A stretch of DNA of 64,000 nucleotides from Epiperipatus broadwayi (GCA_028023455.1 JAQFVV010000186.1:1118001-1182000), one strand, 5' to 3'. Numbered from the stretch's first letter, positions 25,567 to 37,511 are shown. Numbers and translations are program-made. Notes: generated by a model not told the origin, from the sequence alone.

Positions 25567-25873
25567 ACCAAAACGTAGAAAAATAACAAATCTGCCTTTT
25601 GGTTAATTTGCCATTTTTGGAAAATATCAGAGATCTTAAGAATCTACACTTGTTATGAAACAATTGGAAATTGCAGGAATTTTATCATTTCATAAAAGCA
25701 TTTGAAGCTCAAATAAATCATACAAATCAAAAAGGCCTCAAATGCTTTTATGAAATATTCCTGCAATTTCCAATTCTGTTATAACAAATCTAAATTATTA
25801 AGATCTCTAATATTTTCCAAAAATGGCAAATTAACCGAGAGGCAAGTTACTTTATTTTTCTACTTTTTAGTCA
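25567..25873. mobile_element. Foldback element with ~125-bp arms
   Basis: The left arm carries GTAGAAAAATAA, GGTTAATTTGCCATTTTTGG and ATAAAAGCATTTGA; the right arm carries their reverse complements in reverse order. Only ~30 bp separate the arms, around 25715. Arm identity is high. There is no coding sequence; the open frame in the right arm follows the arm, not a gene. Confidence 0.8.
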
Positions 25874-27845
25874 GCTATTTACATAAAAGCATTACTGAAA
25901 AAAAAAAATGTTGTTTTTACATATTATTTTCATGTAAAATTATAAGTTGAAAATTTATTGTAATGTTTTGTAAATAAATTAATAGACATAACAAAAATAT
26001 TTTAATAATTTTATTAGAAATCATTGTTTGGATTTCACATAATCAAGAGACTACAGTGTTCGTTCTTGCAAACACTGAACTATTGATAACAATGCTGGAA
26101 AGGAAGGGAGCAGTCATTGCCAGCAAAAGCCTACACATGATGTACAAACCTTAAAGTGATCCCCTGTATTTTGGTGCAAAACTTCTACGTTAACAGTTTT
26201 ATTTTTATAAAAAAAAAATAATGAACTAAAAATATGTACAAATGATAACAATCTATCCATCTACAAATTATGCATTTATCAAGAGTAATTTTACATAAAA
26301 ATTATTAAATGTTTATCATGAATAATTTCACATAAAAAGTTGTTTAAATGATTTTTTTTTTTGTACACATAACTAAGTAACTAAAAAACCTGGATAAAAA
26401 TGAGGAGCTTCCTAGCAGTAATAAAGCAAAGTAAAAAAACAACAACAACAAAACATCTTAATCTCAATAACGTTTAGAGTTATCAAAATATCATGAACAA
26501 GTCATAAAAATCATCTTCAAGCCTAAAAGATAAGAAATTTTATAATTTTAATTAGAGAAGGAACAGCGATAGTTTAAAAAGAATTGCACAATTAAAATAA
26601 ACTTAGTATGTTCTAAAATAAATTTGGAACAAATATTTAAATAAACAATAACTACTGAAATAAAAATTATATAATAATAATAAATTAACTTGTTCTTGAT
26701 TCGAATGACTGGATGTGAAAGGGTTATTAAGCAACCGTGAACATACCCGTAAGATCCAGACAATCACTCTATGCCTATAAGCTTTCTCACTAGACAAATT
26801 ATTAATATTAAAAGCAATACTGAGGTTTTATCTTATTTATTATTGAAATACATCTATAACCACAAATTATACAAAATCATAAATATGTAATAATGTTTCA
26901 TCTTCTTCATTATGTTTACAATTATTAAAAAAAAGAAATTAGACAATATTTTATGTAGAAAAGATGAGGCTTAAGAATGAGAAATAGCGACTAACACAAT
27001 TTCAGTACGAGTGATTCAATATTTCAACTGGTTTTTCCTCTTCAAAATGACTGAAATAATAATAATAATAATGTCTTTCAAGACGAGAATGGAGAATTTG
27101 TTAGTGGTTTAAATTCAGCACATTTTTACTTTTAAATAATTAATAAATTGTCCATTTTTATATATTTTTAAGAAATACTAATAAAAGTAGTATATAATAG
27201 TGTACAGAAAAAGACCAGCAGAGGACTCAATGTATCAATATTGTTTAGCTAAGGAGAACTGTATATTTTAGCAGAACTTAGTTCAAAAATTTTTAAAAAA
27301 ATAAGCTGGATTTAAACATTATTTTTTAACAATCTCGCCATTTGTTAACAAGATTAGTATATATTTTATCAAGTCTTATTTGTAGATGAAATCGATTCAA
27401 CATTTTTTTGACAATATTGAATATATAAGTGAATCAATCATATATGTGTGCGCATATTTTATGATTATTATTATATTTAAAAGTACTTATTCATAAACCA
27501 ATAAGTATAATAACAGACAAATATTTATTCCTATTCTATAATTTCTGGAAAAAAAAACCTCATATTATTTTAAGTAACTAATCTCTTCAAAGTTTAAAAA
27601 AAGGCTAAATAACCTTAAAAAATATTATAACTTTGATACGACTATCTTAGCTATTCGTCCATCTCACTTCACACAAATATTTTCTCCAAAGATCTGAATC
27701 ATTATTTAATGGAATTGGATTAAAAATCTGAATATTATCTTAAACAACCTATTACTAATTATAATTACATTATGTTTATATATAACGGGATATTTAGTAT
27801 TTTCCTGTTTATATTACACAATAATAACTTTTTTTTCTTTCTCAT
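25874..27845. other. AT-rich DNA, no gene seen
   Basis: I saw simple repeats (AAT runs near 27056, AAC near 26440) and no coding or RNA signal. Confidence 0.45.
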
Positions 27846-27849
27846 GTGT

Positions 27850-27934
27850 CATAGCATCAGCCGGGAAGCGAACTAGATAACCCGGGACAACTGCTTGTAA
27901 AGCAGCTGTCGCTGATTTCTCGACCACCAAAGCA
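27850..27934 (-). repeat. tRNA-like SINE head
   Basis: On the minus strand an A-box-like TGGTCGAGAAATCAGCGAC is followed by an anticodon-arm-like hairpin (CTGC, TTTACAA, GCAG) and a degraded B box (AGTTCGCTTCCC) next to a CCGGG/CCCGG pair. The 5' and 3' ends do not form an acceptor stem, so it is not a functional tRNA gene. It is GC-rich against its surroundings. A tRNA-derived SINE fragment is the best reading. Confidence 0.5.
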
Positions 27935-28506
27935 CTTTTAAAAAGCAAAACCTTTCAACTATCTATTATCAATAGAGCAAAAAATCTATTTGAAATTTTT
28001 TATATATAACATTATTGTTGTAAAATGGATATAACTATATTATACACAGTATATTATTTTTTGCATATTCATAAATAAATAACACCTTGATAGATAATTT
28101 AACAACAAATATCATGTTAATATATAAAATATTCTTTCAATAATATTTCATTATTCTTTTTAGTGTTGATATATATTTGAAAAAGGCAGACCAACTTTCA
28201 TTTATATATACATACATGCTGTAAGCATTGAAACATTTAAACACATATATAAAATATAAACAGATACAAAGCATATAATTAAAATGGATTGTGACATTTA
28301 TTCAACAACCTTCCACATCATATCTGCGATATAAGAAATAAAAATGAAACCACTTTCATTTACTTCTTAGTTCTTATAAGACTGACTTAGCAGAAATGAA
28401 TATGAAATTAGTGCAAATGTTAATGCTGACTTAATCAAATCTGCTGCTAATCCAATTTACAGAGGCTCATTTTAATAACCGTATTAACAAACAACAAACG
28501 ATTATA

Positions 28507-28669
28507 TCATCATCAACCATTATCAGTCCACTGCAGGATGGTCTCTCCAGGTTCAATCCATCTTCTCTGATCTTTATCTTCTCTTCTCCACATCACCCCT
28601 TCACACTTTCTTATTTCATCCATCCATCTCACATGTGGTCTCTTTCTGGGTCTTTTACAATCTAAATGA
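28507..28669 (-). mobile_element. RTE LINE (family A) 3' end
   Basis: The minus strand encodes KRPRKRPHVRWMDEIRK, then WRREDKDQRRWIEPGETILQ and the terminal WTDNG, followed by the ATGATGAT tail. This is the C-terminal end of the reverse transcriptase protein of RTE elements, like 62900-63077. It is 5'-truncated to about 160 bp, but the frame is intact over its length. Confidence 0.8.
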
Positions 28670-28994
28670 TTGTATATATTAAGTAAATTAAACTGCATCA
28701 AATAATATAAAGTATATTTGGAAAATTAAACATTTAAATTGAATGCACTGTGCTATTTAAGATAGGGATTTAATTATCAATATCATGTTATGCGATGCTA
28801 TACTTATTGACATTCTAACCTGTTTAAAGCATTTTTATGACTTTAGAAATGAATGAAAATTATTTCATTTTTACTCACCATATCACAGTTATGATATTGA
28901 AGGTTGTTGTTTTAAGTATCATAGCATGTTTAAATTAGATGTTTATCTCAGTAACAATATTTCATATTCATTCAATCAATCAATAATAGTTTAT

Positions 28995-29600
28995 CACATT
29001 GGAAAATCCTGAGAGCAGTCTCGTCACAAGTTCATCCATTTCTCCCACCCAATCTCTTATATTATCCAAATATTCTATGCCATATATCTCTTTCCATCTC
29101 TTATATCACCCAGAAAAGCCAATATTTTGCATGCTTTCTTCTTGTTACCATTCACGATTACTTCCAAGACAACTTTCATTAAATTATTTTTCCTTCTTAA
29201 TATATATCTAGTCCAATTTCTCTCTTTATCTTTAATTTCCTCAATCAATCTCCTTTTTTATTTATTTTTTTAAAACTTTGCCATTTTATTCATTCAACTA
29301 ATTTTTTCCATATTTTTCCACGATCACATTTCAAAGGTTTCCAATGCATTCCTAATTTTTTTTTATTGTCCAGGTTTCACAACCATACAATAGTACATTC
29401 CACACATAGCATTTAATTAATATTTTCCTTAATTCTCTCTTCAAAGATCTACAAAATATATATTTTTCTTAAGAAATGCCCCATTTGCAAATACTAATTT
29501 TCTTTTAACTTCATATTTACTGCTTCCATTCTCACTAAACCAATTACCCAAATATCTAAATCAATTTACTTGTTGAACTATATTACCATGATATATCAAT
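28995..29600 (-). pseudogene. RTE LINE (family B) reverse transcriptase 3' part
   Basis: On the minus strand, fragments read FRYLGNWFSENGSS, KLVFANGAFLKK, then LYGCETWTIKK-like and finally GDIRDGKRYMA. The YLG, TWT and DIRDGKRY order marks the region just after the catalytic domain of RTE-type LINEs. It is a second family, distinct from the element at 58-63 kb, whose text here is GSETWTLNR. Stops and frameshifts occur about every 30-60 codons, so the copy is old. It lies beside the family A tail at 28507-28669, on the same strand. Confidence 0.65.
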
Positions 29601-32085
29601 CTATTTAGTATTAAATATAGCACAGATACATGTTAATGCAAATAACTTGATTTCTTTACCAAGTTAATCACTTCAAGGGTAAAAGATCTATTTTGAAAGG
29701 AACTGATCAATCATCAGTACTATATGGATCTGAGGGACAGTTGAATGATTAGTTAGTCTCAAAACATTATTTTAAAACCTTTAGAATAATTAATTGACTT
29801 GAAAATCGATTTTAAGAATGGCAACATGCACACACACTATCTGATAGTCACTTCACATCTAATTGGATTATGACATTACTCCTAAATATTTCAGTTTATT
29901 TTACTGTATTTTTTTATGACCAAATACCTTTCCTTACAAACTGTCAATGAAATGACATGGTATTATTATCTTTTTTTAAAAAGAAAAAACTTTTATTAGC
30001 ATACAATAATAAAAATGTGAATAATTATTAAGATTATTACAAGGTAAGAAAATGAAAATAACAATTAGTCAAATAATTGCTAACAATAGTTTAATTAGTT
30101 TCTTAAAAACAAAACACCTCTAATTCTATTTTATTAAAATTCAGCGATTTTTTTTTTAAATAAAAAAAATTGGAATAAAGCCTCATCTTATACAATTAAT
30201 GAATATTAAATGAATAAAACCAAAAATTAAAGGAATTTTTATAAGAGAAAACAGATGGTCAATTTGAAATAATGTAATATACATACAATGATATAGAATA
30301 TTTTCTTTATAATGAGACTATTCTCATTCAAATTTTTAATAACAAAAATAGATATAAATATAACTGCAACTCACGTAGCACCTTGTAACGGAAATTTACA
30401 ATTAAGGTAAGGAACCATAAGGATTTTTTTCCTTTAATTTACAAGACTAAGGCTAAAACCAGTAGCACTGTTGTTCTTACTATAATATCAATAATACTGT
30501 ATGTTCTTATGCATCTAGAAATGCATAATTGCACACACATATATATAACACAGTTTCTGAGATTTCTAAAAAAATACTCTAAAATTTTAAAGATAAAAAA
30601 GTTAGTAATTTATGAGAGCTGATGTATTTATGGGATAAGTATTTATGAGAACTGGTAATAGCCACAACTATATACCAACGCATGTTTACTGTAACAGGCA
30701 TCAAGGTGGGAGGGGGTAATAAAATAAACATCCACAGCTGTATAAGAAACATAAAAAAAAAACTCAGGCAAAAAAGTAAAATATCATTTTATATTTTAAA
30801 AGCTGCCACATATTATTAGGAATAGTCTCCTAGGGGACGGAAAAGAAAGCATTTAGTAAGACGTCTTTCCTGAAATAATTTTAGATATATATAAACACAT
30901 CGATGGAGATTTATATATGCGTGTGTTACTATGCATCGTACATATATATATATATACGAAGAGATAGCTGTGTTTTTTTTTTTTTTTAAATCTCCATTAA
31001 AATTAAATACTGCACTTTTTTACCGCCTAAAATTACTACTCTTTCCATCAAAATAATTTACTTGTATGCTGTGTGCGTATTGATATTTTTGGATGTTAAC
31101 ATAATATTAAAAAACACGTAAATATTTTGTTTACAATTGTAAGTATACCTTATATTCACAACCAGGTATATTTACACATACACATATGTTTGAATACATG
31201 TCAATACATAATATGTATCTTAATGATGCAAAACTAATTAGTGTTTATTATAGTTTTAAAATTTAAATTCTAATAAATTATATTGAAAAACTAGCAAGCA
31301 CAGACAACATTCCCCAACAATTTAAGATTACTACTTGTTTGCAATACATGGATAGCTAAGTTTGCCTCTGAGCAGAAAACTTGCATTCATGAAGTTGAAA
31401 TAATACATATAACTCTAAGATATTCTTATATCTTTATAAGATGCGTAACAGCATTAATAAGCTATGACTTTATAAGTAATATAGTTATTATTTAAGGCAA
31501 TCTATCTTTATTATTTTGCTATTTTATACCTATTCATATGTTTTGTGATGGGCTTTTTTTTTTTATAGGAGTAATTGTTTTACTATTGCATAAAAGAAAT
31601 AGCTACTTTTTGTTAAATGTTTTTATATTAACTTGCCCTATCTGTATGTATACATTTTTGAATTAACAATAAAAAAAAATCCATTCCCATTTAGAACTCA
31701 AACTCACAATAGCCAAAGCTTAATAAACTCTATAGAATTTGCAGCATGTTGTTAAGAGAATCTCTATAAGTATAATATGGATTCCAATATTTAAAAATGT
31801 ATTCATATTGTTTTCTGCACAAAAACAGATTGGACTATCAAGTGATTGATCACCATCATCAGTAGTTTGCTGTTGCTTGTTATATTCATATCACAATTTA
31901 TTCTAGCATTTCCACATAATTAAGATACATACTATTACTATTTTATTTCTACTTCAGGTACAAAAAAGGTGGGATTTTTTTAGTAAGATTTTATTAAACA
32001 TTCATCCTTTTCAAGGCTATTTTGTAGTTAGATATTTTCAGTTTAAAATTTATATGAATTTAAATTTTAATCAAAATTATCCCAA
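29601..32085. other. AT-rich DNA, no gene seen
   Basis: It holds A/T runs and TATA simple repeats (near 30940), and one copy of the short repeat shared with 25135-25225 at about 31640-31715. No exon-like stretch was seen. Confidence 0.5.
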
Positions 32086-32089
32086 GTTC

Positions 32090-32900
32090 ACAGACTAGTG
32101 AAGATAATTAATACCAAAACACTACCAATGATTTCACTGCTCTAAGCAGACTTCTCAAGTGTAAAGAAATACAAAATAACATGTTCAAGCTAAACATTAC
32201 TCACAATTCCATTTACTTTCCCTACACCCTTAATATTAAAAGAACTCTTAAATAAGTTAATTGCTTCAGAATCATAAATTTTTAATAACCAAAGAATTAG
32301 TCTGTACACTTTTAATCACCAATAGATCTAAAAATATTAATTTAAGAAAATCTAACCCTCCTCCTTCTACCACATATTTTATAGAAAAATCAGAACAATC
32401 AAACTCATTTACCAACTCTTTCAATTTATCATCCTCAACTACAAACAAACAATCACCCACATATCTAACAAATAATTTTAAATATAAACAATGCTTTTTA
32501 ATAATAATTTCCTCTTCCAAATAATTAATATAAATTGAACAAATTAAAAAAGAAATAATATAATCTATTATCCACCCTTTCTTAATCTTATAAAAATTAC
32601 CATTATAAGTAAAATACATAAAATCCTCTAATAGTAAAAGCAAATCTTTAATAACTTTAATTTTATTTTTTGACAAAGATCCATGTTTAATCAACACAGA
32701 CATAAGAACATCAATGCGACTTAACCAATTAATTTATTTAAGAGTTCTTTTAATATCAAGGCTATATGGAAAATAAGTGGAATTGTGGGTAATGTTTAGT
32801 TTAAGTATATTGCTATTTTGTAGTTCTTTACACTTGAGAAGTCTGCTTGGAGCAGTGAAACCATTGGTAGTGTTTTAGAGATTATTTTCTTGGCTAGTCT
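32090..32900 (-). mobile_element. Penelope-like element remnant between ~180-bp inverted arms
   Basis: The left arm (about 32090-32270) and right arm (about 32710-32900) are inverted copies: both contain ACACTACCAATG, TCACTGCTC, AGCAGACTTCTCAAGTGTAA, CTAAACATTAC and ATTAAAAGAACTCTTAAATA in matching order. Between them is a reverse-transcriptase fragment on the minus strand. Each arm holds a decayed hammerhead-like core (TTGAGA, a CTGCT/AGCAG hairpin, GAAA; right arm about 32833-32861 on the plus strand, left arm about 32132-32160 on the minus strand). Penelope elements are known to have terminal repeats with hammerheads, sometimes in inverted order, which fits this layout. Confidence 0.75.
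32272..32703 (-). pseudogene. Penelope-like reverse transcriptase fragment, 143 codons open
   Basis: An open minus-strand frame starting at ATG reads FTYNGNFYK (residues 31-39), ICSIYINYLEEEII (54-67), FVRYVGDCLFVVED (78-91) and FSIKYVVEGGGLDFL (106-120). In Penelope-like elements the matching blocks are an NG-x-Y motif, the IYI...LEE helix, the catalytic FxRYVDD motif and the following (I/F)(K/T)xxxE block. The second catalytic aspartate of YVDD is changed to glycine-aspartate (YVGD), and the usual MGSP block is replaced by unrelated residues. It is therefore not an active enzyme although the frame is open. The N-terminal half and the GIY-YIG domain are missing. Confidence 0.7.
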
Positions 32901-33269
32901 GGTTGAGTTGTGAATTTGGGGTAATTTTGATTATTTATTGATTAGTTTAGCTTTGTGCTTTTAATGTTTAAATTTATATTACATATTTTTATATTTTGGC
33001 TTATGGTTTAGACTGTTTATTTTACTATGAAACGAATATGAGTGTTGTTTTTTAAAGCTTGCTATAATATTTCAAAATAAAGGAAAGGCATTTCTATGAG
33101 ATTTTCTTATAAAATTAAACTATTGTTTTTATTATATTTCAGTTTAGTGCATGTTTGAATGTATATGTTCTTATATTTTAATGTAAGTATTATATCTTCA
33201 AATCAAAATAAATTTGAAATGTCAATAAATGTACCCTAGTAGATATTGTGAATATACACATATATTTAG

Positions 33270-33440
33270 TAGCGTAACAGCCAAAGATTAATAAATCAAT
33301 AGAATATCACAAGTTATTGTCAAGTCAGCCTCTATAAATAAAAAATGAATTCCTATATATAGATATTGCCTTGACAACAGAATACAGATATCCTATTGGT
33401 TTATTGAGCTTTGGTTACTATGCTGTGAACTGTGTTTGGG
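33270..33440. repeat. Inverted repeat, ~55-bp arms
   Basis: AGTAGCGTAACAGCCAAAG and AATAAATCAATAGAATATCA at the left are mirrored by GATATCCTATTGGTTTATTG and CTTTGGTTACTATGCT at the right, with TTGTCAAG/CTTGACAA inside. A partial copy of the left arm lies at about 31705-31750. It is a small non-coding foldback element. Confidence 0.65.
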
Positions 33441-33804
33441 AATGTGTGCATATGTGGATGATGAGTGATAAGTTTTATGAATATAAACTATTAAAGTGTG
33501 AAACATTTAAAACTGGGTAAAATAATAGGATGTTAAAAATTATATTTTGGTATCATTAAGAGCACATTTAAAATTTTAATTTGGAAAGAGAATAATCAGG
33601 ACTATCTGCACCTTTTTAAAACAAATATTCACCACATATAAATATAAATTTTTAAGACTATCTTATAATAAATAAATAATGAAGGTTATCAATTATTAAG
33701 TACAATTCTGACTCTTATAAAAACGGATGTTTTGGTTCTAGTATATCTGATGAGCCCACAACGTCTTTCCAGATATATTTAAGACTAAATACTAAGAAGA
33801 GGGT

Positions 33805-33850
33805 AAAAAATGTATCATCAACATTATCAATCCATTGCAGGATGAAGGTC
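33805..33850 (-). mobile_element. RTE LINE (family A) extreme 3' fragment
   Basis: The minus strand shows CATCCTGCAATGGATTGATA followed by ATGTTGATGATA, the terminal bases of the family A LINE. Only ~45 bp remain. Confidence 0.5.
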
Positions 33851-35567
33851 TATTTATATGTATGTAGTGTATGTATAAATATATGAATTCATTTACCTTT
33901 CATTTTCTTAGTACTATGTAATTTTATAATCTATCTAATTACTATACAATCTCACACATCCGTATATCTATATATATATATGAATAAACACATCGAATTA
34001 AAATATAGGCGAAATCATGCACGTTGACACATTATAGTAAGTCGCTAAAAAGTTTGTTAGTAATGTTTTAAACATTTAGAACTTCATCTATTTTATAAAA
34101 TCATATTGCTAACGGTTTTTCATATTTAATCTAAAGTAAAGAAATTGTATATAAATATATATGGAATATAGTAAACATATAATCTAAAGTTATTTCAGGA
34201 AAGATATAAACATTTTCACTTCTTATTTTGCTTAATACAGCAATAACAACGACTATAGTAACATTTCATTAATAACGATATTTTCAAATCTCTCAATTTG
34301 AGAAAAGATATAATCCAAATTTATACATTTTCTTTTTGCTCTTTTTTAAAAAAAATGTAATTGTAACCAAGTTCAAATCATACCTCTAAAAAATCAAATC
34401 AAAATATTCTTCTTTGTACATTTATAAAATGTCATTAACTCTTTTACTAACATTTTATAGATTTCGAATTAAAACGGATAATGAAAATAAATACACTTTG
34501 CGAAGATTTGTTAAATGTATATATATAATTATTGCTATATGCAGAGCAAAAAATAAACTAAAATATATTTGAGAACATCTCAACAGTCATATTGTATTTT
34601 CAATCTTCATGGGGTTCGAAGTCTTTAAAAATAAAACGACACTATGCGTAATTTGAAATTTTAAACGTATGTATAATGTTGTTTATAACTAAACTTTAAA
34701 ATAATATTTTAGCTAAACATAATTTACAGAGAATAGTTATGCAAGTATTAATATTCTTATTTAAGTTATCATCAATACCCCTTTTAAATTCATTCAGAGA
34801 TAAAGTATTTGCATAGTAAAAAGATCATGAAACATCACATTAATTTGTGCAATTTAGTTTATATATATATCTGTGCATATACTTATATGTTGTTAAATGT
34901 ATATATACACATGAATATGTAAGCATACTCATATGTATTATATAAGCGCTTGTTGATAGACTGCATACACAATTTTATACTTTTTTTAAAGCACAGGATG
35001 TTTGTTTTACAAATTGATTTATATACACTTATATTGCCCACATATGTATACCGTAGATGTGCATACTATACTTACACAACTAATGTACAGTGAATATAAT
35101 CATATTTGTATATGCTTATTACTTTTAGGTATCTATAGTATGTCTATGTATAATATACGCAAGCACTCCAATGACTATAAGTATATATGCACATACATAT
35201 ATATACACACAAGATACATACACATCGTTAGATTGTAAGTATATGGAGCTGCAATAAAATTACATATGGCTTTCTTGAGTATTTTTTAACTGTTCACTGA
35301 TAACAATTAAAAAAAATATTTTCCATAATAAAAACAAATTATGTACAGTTATTGTTTTTTTAAAAAATAAAATTAATAAAAAATTTGGCAGAATTAAAAC
35401 AATGCATTTTTGAAATTAAAAACATAACAAATAATTCCATCTCTGCAAGTTTTTATATTCTTTCAATTTTTTTCTGATTGTTGAGATATCAAATAGAGAT
35501 GATTAAACCGCATGTTGTAAAGAAACAACTGTGGTGGATGAGGCAAACAAGCACCGAGCAAAGCACT
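33851..35567. other. AT-rich DNA, likely including the transporter 3' UTR
   Basis: No gene was seen. The last exon of the transporter ends at 35568 on the minus strand, so its 3' UTR should occupy the upper part of this stretch. By eye I found no AATAAA on the minus strand within about 500 bp of the stop; a variant AATATA lies near 35453-35458. The AT-rich microsatellites around 34860-35220 are simple repeats. Confidence 0.45.
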
Positions 35568-35744
35568 TCACATGGAAGTTGTCTCTTCAATACAGAATGA
35601 AGGGACTGTCTTCAGGGCAGGGTTATCAAATGCTGCTCTTTCTGGGTCTCTCCTGTGAATCACTCCACCGTTAAATTGACTATACTCTTTCTGTTTATGA
35701 GCCGGTCCCCATTCTGGTGTAGCGTGTATTAAAATCTTCATTCT
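35568..35744 (-). CDS. SLC6 neurotransmitter transporter, last coding exon (C-terminal tail)
   Basis: This exon encodes the final 58 residues of the transporter and its TGA stop. A minus-strand acceptor (CTTACAG) precedes AGA ATG AAG. It joins in phase 0 to the donor of 47974-48144, giving GTVLE then RMKILIHATPEWGPA. A (K/R)xxxxATPEWGP-type block after TM12 is common in glycine-type SLC6 proteins. The rest is a hydrophilic cytoplasmic tail with FDNPALKT and the terminal residues EETTSM. The last three, TSM, fit the loose class I PDZ-ligand pattern S/T-x-hydrophobic. The acceptor is 12.2 kb from the previous exon. The exon is less AT-rich than its flanks and has no stop in frame. The subfamily (glycine, proline or amine type) is not settled. 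Confidence 0.85.
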   Translation of the reverse strand, partial: RMKILIHATPEWGPAHKQKEYSQFNGGVIHRRDPERAAFDNPALKTVPSFCIEETTSM

Positions 35745-35835
35745 CTGTAAGATACAGTAATAAACATGATCAATACATTTTATAACGTTTACATATATTC
35801 AATATCTATTATTATAAAGCGCAGACAATTTTGAA

Positions 35836-35930
35836 ATTATTCAAACGGAAGTCAACCTCCAATAATGCGTTATTTCTCAAATATTATAAATCTCCGCGCA
35901 TTATCGGAGATTGATTTCCGTTTGAATAAT
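35836..35930. repeat. Small MITE-like hairpin
   Basis: ATTATTCAAACGGAAGTCAA and the following CCTCCAATAATGCG pair with CGCATTATCGGAG and TTGATTTCCGTTTGAATAAT, leaving a ~25-base loop. It is a complete foldback unit sitting 91 bp upstream of the last exon's acceptor. Confidence 0.8.
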
Positions 35931-36225
35931 GTATATAGATAAATATACATATGCACAACCAATACCCATACACATAAAAACACACATTATGATTCTCATC
36001 ATAAAAAATGTGGATTAAGACCACATAAATTATAAATTATTTGCTTAGGTAAACTCAGTCTAAAATATTGAATATTTGACTTTAATATATATGATAATAA
36101 TTCCGGGTACTCAGCACGGTGTAATGCAATGGCGGTGTGTTAGACTCTAGGATCGATTCTACTTGTGGCGTTTTCTTTTAGAACAATGATAATAGATTTT
36201 TTTCTTGCAAGAGCAAATCCTATGG

Positions 36226-36459
36226 GTCTTGCTTTACTTAGTACAGCATGTTGGATATCATTACAGCCCTGACGCAGTTGATAAATCGTCCGACTTGGGA
36301 TTCAATATGATCGATTCTTATGAACTCCAGAACAATAAAGCAGTCTTGCTTTACTTAGTACAGCATGTTGGATATCATTACAGTCCTGACGCAGTTGATA
36401 AATCGTCCGACTTGGGATTCAATATGATCGATTCTTATGAACTCCAGAACAATAAAGCC
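36226..36459 (+). repeat. Tandem duplication, two 117-bp units
   Basis: The second unit starts at 36343 and differs from the first by a single obvious substitution (AGCCCTGACG versus AGTCCTGACG). Since 117 is divisible by 3, the open frame crossing it repeats a 39-residue block, but that frame has no family resemblance and I do not treat it as a gene. The near-identity points to recent duplication. Confidence 0.9.
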
Positions 36460-37467
36460 ATCAATCTTTTTTTCTCATTACAACCTTCAATAAAATAATA
36501 TAATTTGGAAAATTTACAAAAAAAAAAAAATGCTTTAAAATAAAAGGAGTTCTGGATAAAGCCCCCCCCCCCCCAAGACAATTTGATATCTTTCTATCAG
36601 GAGATAGAAAGTAAATTCTATCCTCTTTTTCTAGAATAATCACCGATTACTCACAATATCTTATTCTTTAACTAATTAGAAATGCAATGATAGAAAGTTT
36701 TTTTATTACTTTTTTATAAGAATCAAAAAATATTATTACAATACGAAAATGTAAAAAAATAATTTTTACGCTGTGGAAAATTTCGAAATGGTAAAATTAA
36801 TAGCATTACCTTTTGTAGTTTCTTTAAAAAAGAAATTATCGAGTGATTAATAACAAAATTATGTATCCACGCACACAGTTTCTTCTATCCATGCATATCA
36901 TTCAAAGGCGTCTACAGTCTTAAGAGATAAAAGTTAAAAAATCTCGGCTATAGGTTAAGAAAGCAAAGAAAATACTTGTTAACTTTAGTCAATCAATTAT
37001 TAATTTGTTATTATCAAGAGTTTGGATGGCTGTGGATTAAATATATATGTATTTATATTATATTCCTAGTTTTTTTTATAAAATATATAAACCATCAATA
37101 TGACATAAAAATTTATTGCTATAATATATATAGTAATTAATTATTCCAAAGATTAATTTATTTTATGTTTAAAATCAAACCTCAAACTGTATTAGATATA
37201 ATCTTTTTATTGATTTTACTTCTCATAATAAAATTTATATTGAATTTCATGTTTGTTTAGTTATCTTTACTATGTTACCTCATCCCACACAATATCTCGG
37301 CATCAGGGTGGCCTTTGAGTGTTCCATCATCGGATTTTTAATTGGATGGACGGTTGAAGACTTGGAGGGTGGAGTGGATTGAAGCCTGTCCATTAAAGTA
37401 TGAAGATTGGCTATCTTAATATATATCTGAGCACTTATTGCATATATGTGTTGAGATAATAATCTGG

Positions 37468-37511
37468 ACCAACTGATGATTGCTGTTTTAGCATGAAATA
37501 TGTATATAGGT
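37468..37511 (+). ncRNA. Hammerhead ribozyme motif, unit 1
   Basis: ACCAA (stem I, 5' strand), CTGATGA core, a stem II hairpin with TGCT/AGCA, GAAA core, a short stem III (AT, loop ATGT, AT), the cleavage triplet ATA ending at 37506, then TAGGT closing stem I with one mismatch. Core residues are all present. The closing base pair of stem II is a T-T mismatch. Confidence 0.65.

Noticed and set aside
27850-27934. A functional tRNA gene with a TAC anticodon loop
   Set aside because: Acceptor ends do not pair and the T-arm is disrupted; a SINE relic is the better reading.
33735-33775. CTGATGAG with nearby complementary ATATCT/AGATAT, like a hammerhead
   Set aside because: The second core block GAAA is absent and stem II cannot be closed, so at most it is a heavily decayed copy.
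36105-36175. tRNA-like B box (AGGATCGATTCTA) upstream of the 117-bp tandem
   Set aside because: No convincing A box or cloverleaf; too weak to annotate as a SINE.
36205-36498. 97-codon frame repeating a 39-residue block
   Set aside because: Explained by a recent 117-bp tandem duplication; no known family.
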